A DNA stretch of 64,000 nucleotides from Anastatus disparis (taxonomy: Eukaryota; Arthropoda; Insecta; Hymenoptera; Eupelmidae), in NCBI GenBank assembly GCA_017163975.1, contig JAFFSR010000227.1, positions 2,232,001-2,296,000 on the forward strand. Direction: 5' to 3'. A model generated the notes under the pieces. That model saw only the letters and a list, made by a program, of their open reading frames with translations. It did not search any database and was not told where the DNA came from. Numbering within the stretch: position 1 is the first letter of the stretch; every line of letters begins with the position of its first letter. The translations under genes and the position numbers were made by a program. Positions 40,801 through 52,300 of the stretch are shown here, piece after piece.

Positions 40801-43800
40801 ATATCTAAACCATCAACAGAAACTGAACTTTCATCAAGCTCAGAACCCACAATCAGTAGTTCAGATGCATCTGAAGCACCAACACCAGCAATCGAAGCCA
40901 CTGAGAGTACATCTAAATCTGAAGGACCCACTGACAGTGAAGAACCACAAACAACAATAATTTCCATTGAAACCGCTGAAAGTGAAACATCAAAACCATC
41001 TTCGGAATCTGGTGAGACTTCAACTTTATCAGCAGAATTAGAGCTTACGTCTTCAGATACATCTAAAGAAAGTACAACTTCTAACCCTGAAGAAAAACCA
41101 ATCGTTAAAGAATCAGAACATCCAGAGGATTCTAATTTAGGAAGTACCTTGAAACCTATAGAAACAAGTTCATCAAGAGTTGATGAAACTACAATATTAA
41201 GCACAGAACCATCAGCAATTGCAGAAGAAAAATTAACTCCATCTTCAATTGTACCAACTGAAAATACATCTTCATCGGCAGAAATTGAATCTGAATATAC
41301 TACTCTTACACCTGATGAAAAATCTACTCTAACATCCGTAATATCAGAATCTACAGAAGAAGATAAAGCCAGTAAACCAGAAGATTCTACAACTGTAAGA
41401 GCGTCACCGGAAACTACTCCATCTCCATCCTCACCCGTAACAGAAGACAACTTAACTGTACCCGTATTTGTTGGCAAACCTGAAGAAGAACCATCATCAT
41501 CGCCGAAAGCAACTGAAACTCCAGAAGAAATTCCATCCCAACCATCAAATGAAGAAACCAAAGGACCCAATGAACAAACAGAAATTGAAGGATCAACAAC
41601 AGTGCCATCCACAGTTGAAGGCACAAAGAAACCTGAATCTTCATCTGAGGAGACTATAATTGAATCCAAACCTGAAACAGAAGATTCTATAACGGAAAAA
41701 CCAAATCAAGAACCTCAAATAGATCAAGACAACGTTACAACACCAGTAACATCAGGAGCTGATGAATCAGATATTGAGAAACAGCCTACTGAATCCTCAA
41801 TAGAAAAAGAGTCTCCAAAACCAACTGAAAAAGATACATCAGTAACAGAAATTGATGTTAGAATTTCTGAAGATAAAGAAAATGAACCTACGAAACCGAT
41901 CGAAGAGGAAGCTATCACGACAGAAATACCTAAATCCGATGAGTCTAGCACACTAACTGAAACTAATAAAGAACCAGAAGGTCCAGTGGAAATTCCAGTA
42001 GAAACTCCACAAGAAACCTCAGAAGAAACTCCACAAGCTATTCCAGTAGATACTTCTTCAGAAACTCCACAAGCAATTCCAGTAGATATTTCTTCAGAAA
42101 CTCCACAAGCAATTCCAGTAGATATTTCTTCAGAAACTCCACAAGCAATTCCAGTAGATACTTCAGAAACTTCAGTAGATACTTCTTCAGAAACTCCAGT
42201 AGATACTTCTTCAGTAACTCCAGTAGAAATTCCGGAAGAAACTCCAGTAGAAACTCCGGAAGAAACTCCAGTAGAAACTCCGGAAGAAACTCCATTAGAT
42301 ACTTCTTCAGAAACTCCAGTAGATACTTCTTCAGAAACTCCAGTAGAAACTCCGGAAGAAACTCCAATAGAAACTCCAGTAGAAACGCCACAAGAAACTT
42401 CAGAAGAAACTCCAGTAGAAACCCCAGTAGAAACTCCAGTAGAAACACCAGAAGAAACTCCAGTAGAAACTCCAGAAGAAACTCCAATAGAAACGCCAAA
42501 AGAAACTTCAGAAGAAACTCCAGTAGAAACTCCAGTGAAAACACCAGAAGAAACTCCGGTAGAAACTCCAGAAGAAACTCCAGTAACAACTCCAGAAGAA
42601 ACTCCAGTAAGAACTCCAGAGGAAACTCCAACACAGGCACCTTCTGAAGGTGAAGATAAATTGGCCCCAACAACAGAACAAATTGAAAATGTAACAAAAT
42701 CTAAATCAGATGAAGAAATACCTACGGAACAGTCAACAACCATTGAACCAACAAAGATTGAAACACACTCTGATGAAGAAAAATCGGAAACACCTATTCA
42801 AACTTCTTCTGAATCTTCAGAAAAAGAAGTTACACCAGCTGTAGATGATTCTAGTAGTGAAGAAGCGCCATCATCAGAAGGTGATAGAACTAGTCTTTCG
42901 ACAGAACCATCTGTCTTGGAAGTATCTACTAGTGAATTAACGCCTGAAAAAACTGACGAAAAAGAACACGAAATACCATCCATTTCAGAAGAACCAACTT
43001 CTGAAACGACAATTGATGAAATGCAAACAACAGAACCTCATGATCTTCACGAACAAAGTACGAAGCAGCCGATATATCTGGAGGAACCAGTGAGCACAGA
43101 ACCTTCTGAAGGCCCCATTTTGGAAGATGAACATACTGATACTCAGCAAACTGAAGAACCAATTGTACCAGGTCCTCAAGATGAATATGAACCACAACAT
43201 CCAGTTGATACTTACACAACGAGTTCACGTCCAGAAGTTGGTAAACCCCATACGCGTCCTGAATACCCAGACCAACAAGTGCCAGAAACCGATGATGAGA
43301 ACATTTTCCCACCTGATGGTGCAGACATCAAGGATACTCCTGATGATGCTGAAGATTATGACGATCAAGCCGTTTACGGACCTGGTACATGTAGATATGG
43401 TGGAAAGATTTACATGTCTGCTCAACAAATTCCTCGTGATGATGCTTGTGATTTCTGCTTCTGCTTCCGTAGCGACATTATCTGTTTACAACAAAGTTGT
43501 CCACCACCTATACCTGGATGTCACGAAGAGCCAATTGGTGGATTCTGTTGTCCTAGATATGAGTGTCCTGTTTCTATGGCAACATCTCTCAATGTAACGA
43601 CGACGACAACAACGACGACGACGACAGTACCGCCCCATTTCTTGGCTCATGCATATAAAGGTAGTGCAACGAGAGGAGGCTGCCAAATAGGAAATAGAGC
43701 ATACAGAGTCGGTGAAGAAATTAAGTCAAAATCTGGACCCTGCATGGGTTGCACGTAAGTTTACTTTTTTAAATAAAATAAAATTAATATATTAAAATGT

Positions 43801-43945
43801 AAATGAACAGATTTTAATTTTTTATTATTTTTTGGATAGGTGCGGAGGTGATGGTAAAATGAAGTGTGAACCTAAGGCTTGTTCAGCAAGCCCTATGCTG
43901 AAAGAAATGATAGCTCATGCTGCTGCCAGAAAAAGAAGGAGATGA
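19867..43945 (+). CDS. tnc: Tenectin-like secreted mucin with VWC domains
   Basis: Six coding exons: 19867-19954, 34798-34845, 35218-35724, 36108-36380, 36728-43754 and 43840-43945 (stop TGA 43943-43945). All junctions are GT-AG and in phase; the product is 2682 residues. A signal peptide covers residues 1 to about 29 (hydrophobic core IILYFALIILAA). VWC domains lie at about 50-111, 153-214 and 241-305. A Ser/Thr/Glu/Pro-rich mucin stretch follows to about 1423, then VWC4 (1424-1485), a second mucin stretch (to 2526), VWC5 (2527-2585), a poly-Thr run, and half a VWC (from 2624) ending in RKRRR. Five VWC domains split by two PTS regions is the layout known for fly tenectin, an extracellular matrix protein and integrin ligand lining epithelial lumens. 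Function here is inferred from that family. The acceptor eight bases before ATG implies an upstream untranslated exon. No RGD was found by eye. Ordinary secreted mucin is the alternative name. Confidence 0.9.
19955..34797 (+). other. tnc: First coding intron of the tenectin-like gene (14.8 kb)
   Basis: It starts GTAAGT after the signal-peptide exon and ends TTGTTACAG before a 48-base exon. No gene is recognised inside on either strand. It contains GA/CT tracts (20204-20221), a GC-rich island near 21540-21612 with a GGC run, TTC/CTT runs (about 24510-24530 and 31200-31220), CAT/CGT trinucleotide runs (about 29885-29907 and 32147-32169), and less AT-rich blocks near 30215-30300 and 33120-33245. 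Long first introns of developmental genes often carry enhancers; that is inference here. Confidence 0.75.
21522..21612. other. GC-rich island with (GGC)n in the first intron
   Basis: In otherwise AT-rich DNA, a CG-rich block runs from a TATATATACTCCGTG stretch into GTC and GGC trinucleotide repeats (about 21570-21596) and then CGCGAACGCGTGCG. A 69-codon frame crosses it but is a low-complexity Val/Gly read-through with no homologue recognised. Possible CpG-type regulatory element or internal promoter; no direct support. Confidence 0.4.
42001..42633 (+). repeat. tnc: Coding tandem-repeat array in the mucin exon
   Basis: In frame, this begins with four copies of a 36-base unit encoding ETPQAIPVDTSS-like peptides (from 42025), followed by a long run of 12-base units encoding ETPV, EETP and variants. 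The array spans about 211 residues of the second PTS region and adds many potential O-glycosylation sites. It also explains the long open frames on the opposite strand. Such arrays commonly vary in copy number between individuals. Confidence 0.9.
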
Positions 43946-44911
43946 GCCATCGAGTCATGGTTCAATCAAAAAAAAAACTTTAAACTTTCAACATAAGATG
44001 TTGAAAATATATATATAAATAAAAAAAGTACTACGACATATAACATGAAAACAGTGCGTGCGTTGTACAAAAAAAGAATGCAAGAGAAAGTGTGCTTTAT
44101 GAAACTGGTGTGAAAGAATGAAAAATAAGCGAATAAAAATGATTTTAAAAAAACTACCTAATGTAAATCGCCTTAGACAAAGACAATTATTAAATAGGCG
44201 ATAGCGAACTGAGTGGCCAAAACGTAAGCGTTTATATATATTATATTGTTTTATACATATATATATAAATTTATACATAAATATTATATATATTAAAAAA
44301 GTGAAAGTGAATTAATGTTTGAATGTGAGCGTACGACTTTGTGGTGCCAAAATGTAACGGCTAATTAAATATTGAAGAATGAAGATGTAAAGTAATAATC
44401 TATAAGAAAACAAAGAAAAATGAAGGGAAAAGTCTTGCGCTGTACCGATAATACTTGGATCTACAAATATACTTAATACGAAGGTAAACATTCTTGGGAA
44501 TAAAGAAGACTTATGACTGTGCCTTCGGTTAAACACCGATTCTATATCAGTGGCATCATTAAAGAAATCAAAGATAAACACGCAGCCATATCATGTTGCC
44601 AGATTCTTTTTTTTTAACAAAAACAAGACGCAGCGCAATTCAGAATTTTGCAAAGTTTTCAGGGTACGATATATGCTTTTTTTTAAGATTTTTTTTTTAT
44701 TAATGCGTTGCCTTGAAACTTGAGGCCAGCGTCTTATACTTCATTTTTTTAAACAAATATAATAAGTAAGGAAACGTTGTATTGCAACATAAAATGTTTT
44801 TCCTTTATAATGTAAATATTTTTCAATCTTGTAATATTAGAACGCAAACTTTAGCGAGCAATATGTAGACGAGCGAAGAAGAGTTAAACAAGTGTAATAT
44901 GAAAGAATAAA
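43946..44911 (+). terminator. tnc: Probable 3' UTR and polyadenylation signals of the tenectin-like gene
   Basis: After the stop codon the sequence becomes AT-rich and non-coding. AATAAA hexamers occur at 44018-44023, 44132-44137 and 44906-44911. Which one is used cannot be told from sequence. A small inverted repeat (ATCGCCT at about 44167 against AGGCGAT at about 44197) could form a hairpin in the transcript. Confidence 0.45.
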
Positions 44912-45753
44912 AGATGCAAAAGAAAAAAAATTTGACAAAAAAAAAACGTACGCGCAATTTCAAAGCTCAAGAAATTCGTGGCTTGCACGGAGGACCAAGT
45001 ATATTTATATAAAAAACTTGCTTCTCCGGCAAGCTGACATTAATTAAAAAAATAAAAAATACAACATTAATTAATTATTAATGTAGGTATGTATACGCAC
45101 ACGGATATATACATAAAAATATAAATATATACATTTATACGAAACTTTATACTCTGTAATAATCTCTTAATGGCATTTAAACGGCGCAAATAACTCTCTC
45201 TAAACTTTATTATAAATTATAAGTAAAAAAAAGTTAAATAATGTGTTATTACAATGATATTGTTTTTTTTTAATTCTCTAGTCTCCAGTTCTGATTTAAC
45301 GAACTCTGAGACTCAAGAATGCGAAAGAATTTTCTTCTTTTCTTTTATTTTTAATGATAAAAGAATAATTAGGAGAGAAGACGAAGATTGAATTTCTGTC
45401 TTCCTTATAACGAGAGCAGCCTATATAGCCCGTACATTCAATAAATTATTAATTATTATCATTAATTTTTTCCTTTTGTTTTTTATTTTAAGAGATTAAA
45501 GGAAAACAACTTTTCCGAGTCATTCGACCGGTAGAAGCTTTAAATTCGAGCTTATATTATATTTAATTAATTTAAAAATAAATATTCCTGCGTTTATTTC
45601 GGGATTATTTAAAATCGTAGAATTTTTGCCAATTAAGCTATAAGGATAAATAAATAACAATGTAATACAGCTTCTATCGCTTGAATGCTCGGATAGGCTG
45701 TCGCTTGTACATTTTTGCTAATTAATCGGCAAATCTTCAGCCTTCCATGATTG

Positions 45754-45871
45754 GGCGCCAAAATTGGCTCATGTCACGTCTTTAATATAGTCGTTAGTTA
45801 TTTCTCTATATTATTTCCTTATTGCAATATGCTCTCAAAGACGTTGTTACGTGAGCCAATTTTTGGCCGAC
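45754..45871. repeat. Short fold-back inverted repeat
   Basis: Left arm GCGCCAAAATTGGCTCATGT (45755 onward) recurs inverted on the right as ACGTGAGCCAATTTTTGGCC (about 45850-45869). The similarity continues inward to CGTCTTT/AAAGACG. Arms are about 30-35 bases with a few mismatches, enclosing about 50 bases. No coding capacity. It is either a short MITE-like remnant or a structured element; no clear target-site duplication was seen. Confidence 0.6.
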
Positions 45872-46704
45872 AAACCCCTTCTTCCCTTCCCCTTTTTTTT
45901 TAAAATGTCCCCCTTTTTTAGCAACTAATCTTTTCTATAGTATTTATATCTTTATACGCTCAAGCATAGCGGTTTATAATACTAAACAATTAAAAAAGAA
46001 GCAACGTATCTTAAGTGTATCGAGTGTGTTTAAAGAAAATTATATAGCGATAATGTGTAATGAAACATTTGTAATGAAAAATAAAACGAAGAGATTATTA
46101 ATAGGTCGAAGGTTAAATTTTTATATGAATGGATTAGCGCGTATTAAACATCTCGTATAAGGCAGTTGGTCATACTTCTTATTTTTTTTATTATTATTTT
46201 AATTGTACTTTGTAAGAGCCATTTTTATTTAATGCTGACCAATTTGTCCTACTTATTTTTTTTTATTCTTTATAAACGCGATTTTGTAGGTTTATATTAT
46301 ACACAATACACGCAAAATGAAAAATACAGAAAAACACAGAGATCGCTACATATTATAATATGATATGTGATAGTCGAAGAAATGAGCGAGTCGGCTGCAA
46401 CTCGGTTATCCCGGCTGCGGAGAAAAACTTAGGCTAGAATTTAAGACAAGTACGTTCTAGTATAAAGTGTCCTTTTATATGAATAAATGATTTTGTATGT
46501 CGAAAAGATACCTTTTTATTTTATTTTTTATTTATTTTTTTCCTTTTTATTCCTTTGATCCATCTATATTAATTACAGTATTAAATATTGATTTTTATTT
46601 GATTTCATTACTAAAAACAAAATGTACAAGTTAAACATAAAAGCTACTTTATAAAATTCATTTAAAATTAATCATTTATAATATTCAATAATTTTTTCAA
46701 TTTA

Positions 46705-47181
46705 TTAAGGTGACTTAAGATTGTATTCGGGACCCTGCAAGAAGAAACAAAATTTTTTTTTTATTTTAATAAGTCATTACTATATTTGTGACTTTTATTT
46801 CAATTTATTTTTTACAACATATTTGTAATTTACACTTGCTATAGTTTTAATCGTACCAATTTCAGTAAATATTTTAAATATTGTTTTTGTATCATAAGCG
46901 ACATGACAATTTTTAGTCGATTTCAATTTATAATAAAAAAATATCTGATTCCATTTTTGGTTTATATTAAAACATTTTATTGTCATCAAATTATGAATAT
47001 AAATGCTATTTTTTCCACTAGGACTTATATTAAATTTTTAAATTTCCATATTATTTTTTCTTAATTTAATCGATGACCTCATATTTTTAAAACGTTTATA
47101 AAACACTTGCAATTAAACTTTCTGTAACATTTTTTATTAAAATTTTTATTTTATTTAAAAATCTTGCCGAAGCCGCCTAAA
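46705..47181. mobile_element. Probable degenerate second member of the TTAA-flanked family
   Basis: The left end TTAAGGTGACTTAAG (46705) and the reverse complement of the right end, TTTAGGCGGCTTCGG (ending 47181), each match the terminus of the 8833-9046 element (TTAAGGCGACTTCGG) at 12-13 of 15 positions, better than they match each other. The 450-base interior is AT-rich, non-coding and not obviously palindromic. It would be an older, longer relative; similarity is limited to the ends. Confidence 0.35.
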
Positions 47182-49049
47182 AGCAATTTAAAAGATTTGG
47201 TGGACTGTGAATTGTCTTGTGACTTTAGAATTTATTTTAAATTTTAGAGAAAAATATTTTATTAATATATTACAACATGAAATTTTATAATATATTCATT
47301 TTATTCAACAAAAATTACTTCAATCTAATGAAATAATTTTATAGTGACTTTCTGAATTATTTTATTTTTTTTAAATTAAGTTTAAAATATATTAATTACA
47401 AAATTGATAATCTAAAAATTTAAGACTTATAAAAATACTATGTTGTAATATTATTGAAAATAAATTAAGATAAAATTGTAAGTAAAATTCAACATTCGTT
47501 TTCCGTGAGCATTTTAAACTAGATTTTTTAATTTTTTTTGTATCTTGGTTCTTTCGAGATCTTTATGAAAAACTTTAAATTTGTGAATAATTCATTAATA
47601 GATTAATTAAATAATTCTTACCTTTATGTTTTATTTCAATCTTTATCCATTCAATTGACCTTATTTTCTTCTTATTTACTAAAACTAGCTACATTTAGCA
47701 TAATTGAATGTCATTATTTTTCTTCTATTTCATTAAATATTGATCTTATCATTAAGTTTGATTTTCTTTAATGTTAATTACAAACATAATAAATACATAA
47801 AGTTTAAAATTTTTAAATAAACATTTTTCATTTGTTACCATTTGAAATACGATAAATTTAAACTTAAAAATAAATATTGGTATAAAAGTTTTTCAAATAA
47901 TAGATTTTGCAATTATATCTAATAGTCCCAGTAATTAAGATTCTTCATTACTTCTTTTAATTCTTATTTATACAATTTCTAAAAATGAATATGTATTTTT
48001 TAAAATCTTATAAATTATAAATTATGTAATTAGAATATTTATATTTAAATTAAATAAATTCTATTGATGTAATAATTATGAGTTAAAAAAAATTTTATGT
48101 TTCACGTTGTTTTTGTTTTAAAATTATTTATGATTTTATTAAAATCTATTAAATTTAAATATTAGTTTTTAATTATTACATTTCGATAAAATTATTTAAA
48201 GAACACAAAATCTTACAGTCTACATCTTTATCATTCTGCCTTGCTAATAAATATTTATGAACGGAAAATTTTACAAGCAAATTAAATTCAAAAAAGCTTT
48301 TACTCAAGCGAAAAATACTATAAAAACATTTAAATTCTACCAACTAAAAATAAACAAAAGTATTTAGAGTAGTTAAAAATAATAAACACAATAGAATATT
48401 ACATTTGGAAAATTATTTAAAAGCCTGTTTGATTTTAAAAATGAAAATATTCTTACTACATCCTAAAATTGAAATGAACATAAACTTTTAAAAATGAAGG
48501 AAAATAAGTATATATAGTTCAGATGTTTGCAATATTTAAATGAATATTTAATTTACAATTAAAATAAATTACATCACAATAGCCACGATACGTCATAACA
48601 TGATTCTAGTTTAGTACGAAATTCCTTACAAGGGGTATATTTTACTAAATCGGGGTTAAAATTGGATTTTACGTTTTTTTTTCTTTTTTCTTTAAAAATA
48701 TTACATAGGTCGTTCTTTGTACATAATTTTACAAACATTACAGTGTAACAGAGCTCGCCAGCGGGCGCGTGTGCCACATTAACATGGCGTAACAATATCA
48801 TATTATTTGTCATAATTCTTGTAAAAACAATACATAAAAAATTACGGCTAATTACTAAATGAACTATGCCATTTTTATGTTCCACCCCGATGAAACGACT
48901 GTTTATGAGCTATGCCTATGAGCTAAAACGTTATGACAAAAGCTTACAATCATACTTTATATTTTATTATTGGATTTTTTATCACTTTATCATAGAAAAA
49001 TCCTCGTATATTATCAACCTTCATCTACAGTCTCTTTGCTTTCTTTCTT

Positions 49050-49055
49050 TTTATT
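49050..49055 (-). terminator. Polyadenylation signal AATAAA (P5CDH)
   Basis: TTTATT on the + strand reads AATAAA on the - strand, about 285 bases beyond the stop codon of the dehydrogenase gene. It is the first canonical hexamer noted downstream of that stop. Confidence 0.45.
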
Positions 49056-49339
49056 GATGGAGAAATTATACAAAGGTTGAATACGTTTGGTGTTTACAAG
49101 AAACTAAATATTCTAAAAATCAGATCAGTAAGTTTTTAATACCGAAATTAGTACAAAATCAGACTTCGAGCCTGCATTGCAGTTGAACTGACAAAACGGA
49201 GACTCCCTCATCATATCAAAAAATGCATTAAAATTACAGAAAAGAATTCTAGCATGCCCGATGGTCCACTCAAACATTGAACAATCAATTCTATTGCAAG
49301 TGAATAAATCATTATTGTTTTATCGTTAAAAATATTAAT

Positions 49340-52300
49340 TTACGAACGCATATATTCGTAATCATATTCTCTAAGAGGCGCGAAAGTTTCCTTGATAGAT
49401 TGTGGAGACGCCCACCTCAAGGCATAATGAGGACCACCAGCTTTGTCGTTTGTTCCAGACATACGACCACCACCGAAAGGTTGTTGCCCTACAACTGATC
49501 CCGTTGATTTGTCATTTACATAGAAATTGCCGGCAGCATATCTAAACTCTTCAAGAGCGTGTTTTGCCCATTTCCTATAAAATAAAGTAAAATAAAATTT
49601 ATAAAAACAAATAGAAAATTATAACATACATTTATTGTCAAATTTGCTATGAAAAAAAATATAAACTTACTCGTCTTGTGCAAATATTGCTCCAGTTAAA
49701 GCGTAAGGTGTAGAAGACTCAACTAATTTCATTGTTTCTTCGAGATTCGAATCTTTGTAGACGTAAATCGTTAATACAGGTCCAAAAATTTCCTCAGTCA
49801 TTATCTTATCTTTAGGATTTTTAGCTTGTACTATTGTAGGTTCAACAAAATACCCACGCCTAAAAAATTAAATGAAGCATAATATAAAGTAACTAAAATT
49901 ATAAAAAATTTAAAAAAATTTTTCAATACTATATATTAAGTTCAATTTTTCAAAAAGAAATATATAAAAAATTGAGCTTTATTCACATTATATCAAAAGG
50001 TATTATCCAATATATGTAATAATGGCCTAATTCTAGCAATGCAAAACACCACATAATCTGAAACTGTACTTTCCCATCTCTGTATCAAAACAATAATGCC
50101 TTAATACTTACGAATTATCATATCCGCCTCCACCAATAATTTCAAGATCGGGTGATTTTTTGGCATGTTCAATATAACCAGTAATCCTTTTGAAAGCAGC
50201 AGCATCAATTACTGCTCCTAGGAAGACTGAGAAGTCACGAGGATCTCCCATTTTCAACTTATCACGATCAGCCAATAATCCAGATTTTATCTGTAAATAA
50301 ATATAATTTAATATACAATTGTTACTAATACATAATAAACGAAAATAAATGATAAATTTAAATTTACCTTGCTCCAAAGTGACTCAGGAACATACATCCG
50401 ACTACATGCTGAACACTTTTGACCATTATATTCAAAAGAACTTCGAATTGTTCCCTTTACTACCGATTCAGCATCAGCACTTGGATGTACAAAGTGGAAA
50501 TTTTTACCACCACACTCACCAATGAGTTTTGGATAATTTCTATAATTATTTATATTCTTTCCAACTTGAGTCCATAAACGATTGAAAGTTGGTACAGAAC
50601 CTGTGAAATTGATACCAGAAAGATAAGGTGAAGCAGTTATTGTGTCTCCAAAATCTGGACCATGAGCAGGAACAAAATTAACAACTCCATCTGGTACTCC
50701 AGCTTCTCTACAGATTTTATAGATCCACCAATTTGATAAAACTGCAGTATCTGATGGTTTCCATAAAACAGAATTACCCTAAAAAATACAAAGTAATTGT
50801 TTCTGATTAACAAAATTTTTTCAATTTTAAAAAATCACACTTGAAAATCAAATTTAGCAACAAACATTTATTCAATTGTGTAAAGTGCAAACTATGAGAA
50901 TCCCAATCGCAAAATGTATAAAATTCAAACATACTACAATCCAGAATTTTAAAGCAAATACTTAAAATAAAATATCTTATCAAAATATTTTAATACTTTT
51001 TTAACTTTATTAAATTTTTTTTTAAATTTATTTTTAAAGAACTTTTAATTCTGCATTGTAACATTCCAAAATTTTGTATATTTTGAAATCAGATTACTCC
51101 TCATAAGCAGTATATTAAAAAGTTTGTAGTTTTAAAAAAATTCAACTGTCAGCGTTTGTACTACCGAAACCAATTGATAAGATGCGAACCATCAGAGCAG
51201 GTGTATAGCTAAGATTACCACCAATGGCAGTGAAGTTAAATGGAGAAACCGCTGCAACAAATCCATCCATTCCTCGATACCTCATAGAATTCAAAGTATT
51301 TTTATCGGGTGAAATAGGTTTATATTTTAGTGCTTCTTTGACAAAATAGCCATGCATCTTAAAGAAATCAATTAATTCTGCAGCACTATCAATTTCTGCT
51401 TGTATTGCTGTTTTGCCTTGACCAAGCATTGTTGATGCATTTAACTGTTGTCGATACTTTGTTGCCATTAAGTCAGCTGCTTTTAACCAAATATCTAAAC
51501 GTTTCTCAAATGGAACCTTTTCCCACTCTCTTTGCGTTTTAACAGAAGCATCAATTGCTTTTTGTATTAAGTCTGGTGTAGCATAATAGTACTTTGCAAT
51601 TTTATGCTTGTGATTGTGTGGCTGTTTAAAAATAACATACATTACTTCAATAAACAATTTGATTTATATTGTATAATTTTTAATAATAATAAAATCTAAT
51701 TAAAAAAAATATATTATGTGATTGAATTTTTCTTACCATAACTTGATATTTAACAACATCTGATTTGATTTCTTTGCCACCGATTACTAAAGGAATCTCT
51801 TCGCATTCACCTGTCATTTTATCAAGAGTCTTTTCTAACTCTGCTCGTTCTTTGCTGCCCTTTTTGTAGCTTAAAATGGGCTCGTTTTCTAATGGAAAAT
51901 CTTTTGGCTTTGGAACTGGTACAATAGATCCAAAACATCTTATATTAATTCTGTTAAAAAAAAATTAATTTTTTCTTAGTAACAAAAATTTTAAAAGATT
52001 TTTTTTAAAGATACAAAAAGAAGCAAAAATTACTAAAGCTTTTGACAGTTATATTATATGTAAATATTTGCTTGTGTATCTTTTCACAATGATATATCTT
52101 AAGTAAACAATGTTATCTCTCAAACTGAAGCCTTCTTACAAGTGCTTCCAAAAGGAAGAGATTAATTCTTATCTCAAAAGTTTTTTCTAAAGTCAATTAA
52201 AAAAAAAAAAACAAATACGAATTAACTTTTTTTCCATAACGAAAATATCAAAATTTTCAACCAAATTATAATATCTTTAATTAAAATTTTTTCTCTAACT

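Larger units (their letters stand above)
44912..49049. other. Intergenic AT-rich region between convergent genes
   Basis: No gene is recognised between the + strand mucin-like gene and the - strand dehydrogenase, which converge on this region. It contains the inverted repeat at 45754-45871 and a probable second copy of the TTAA-flanked family at 46705-47181. The remainder is very AT-rich with no coherent reading frame. Confidence 0.6.

Noticed and set aside
40590..41669. 359-codon open frame on the - strand across the mucin exon
   Set aside because: Low-complexity Ser/Val/Asp/Gly translation antisense to the PTS-rich coding sequence; absence of stops follows from the sense codon composition. 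Same for the frames at 41724-42743 and 37029-37778.
43600..43626. ACG/ACA trinucleotide run as a possible frameshift or pseudogene signal
   Set aside because: It is in frame and encodes a poly-Thr linker between VWC5 and the last half-domain, as mucins commonly have.
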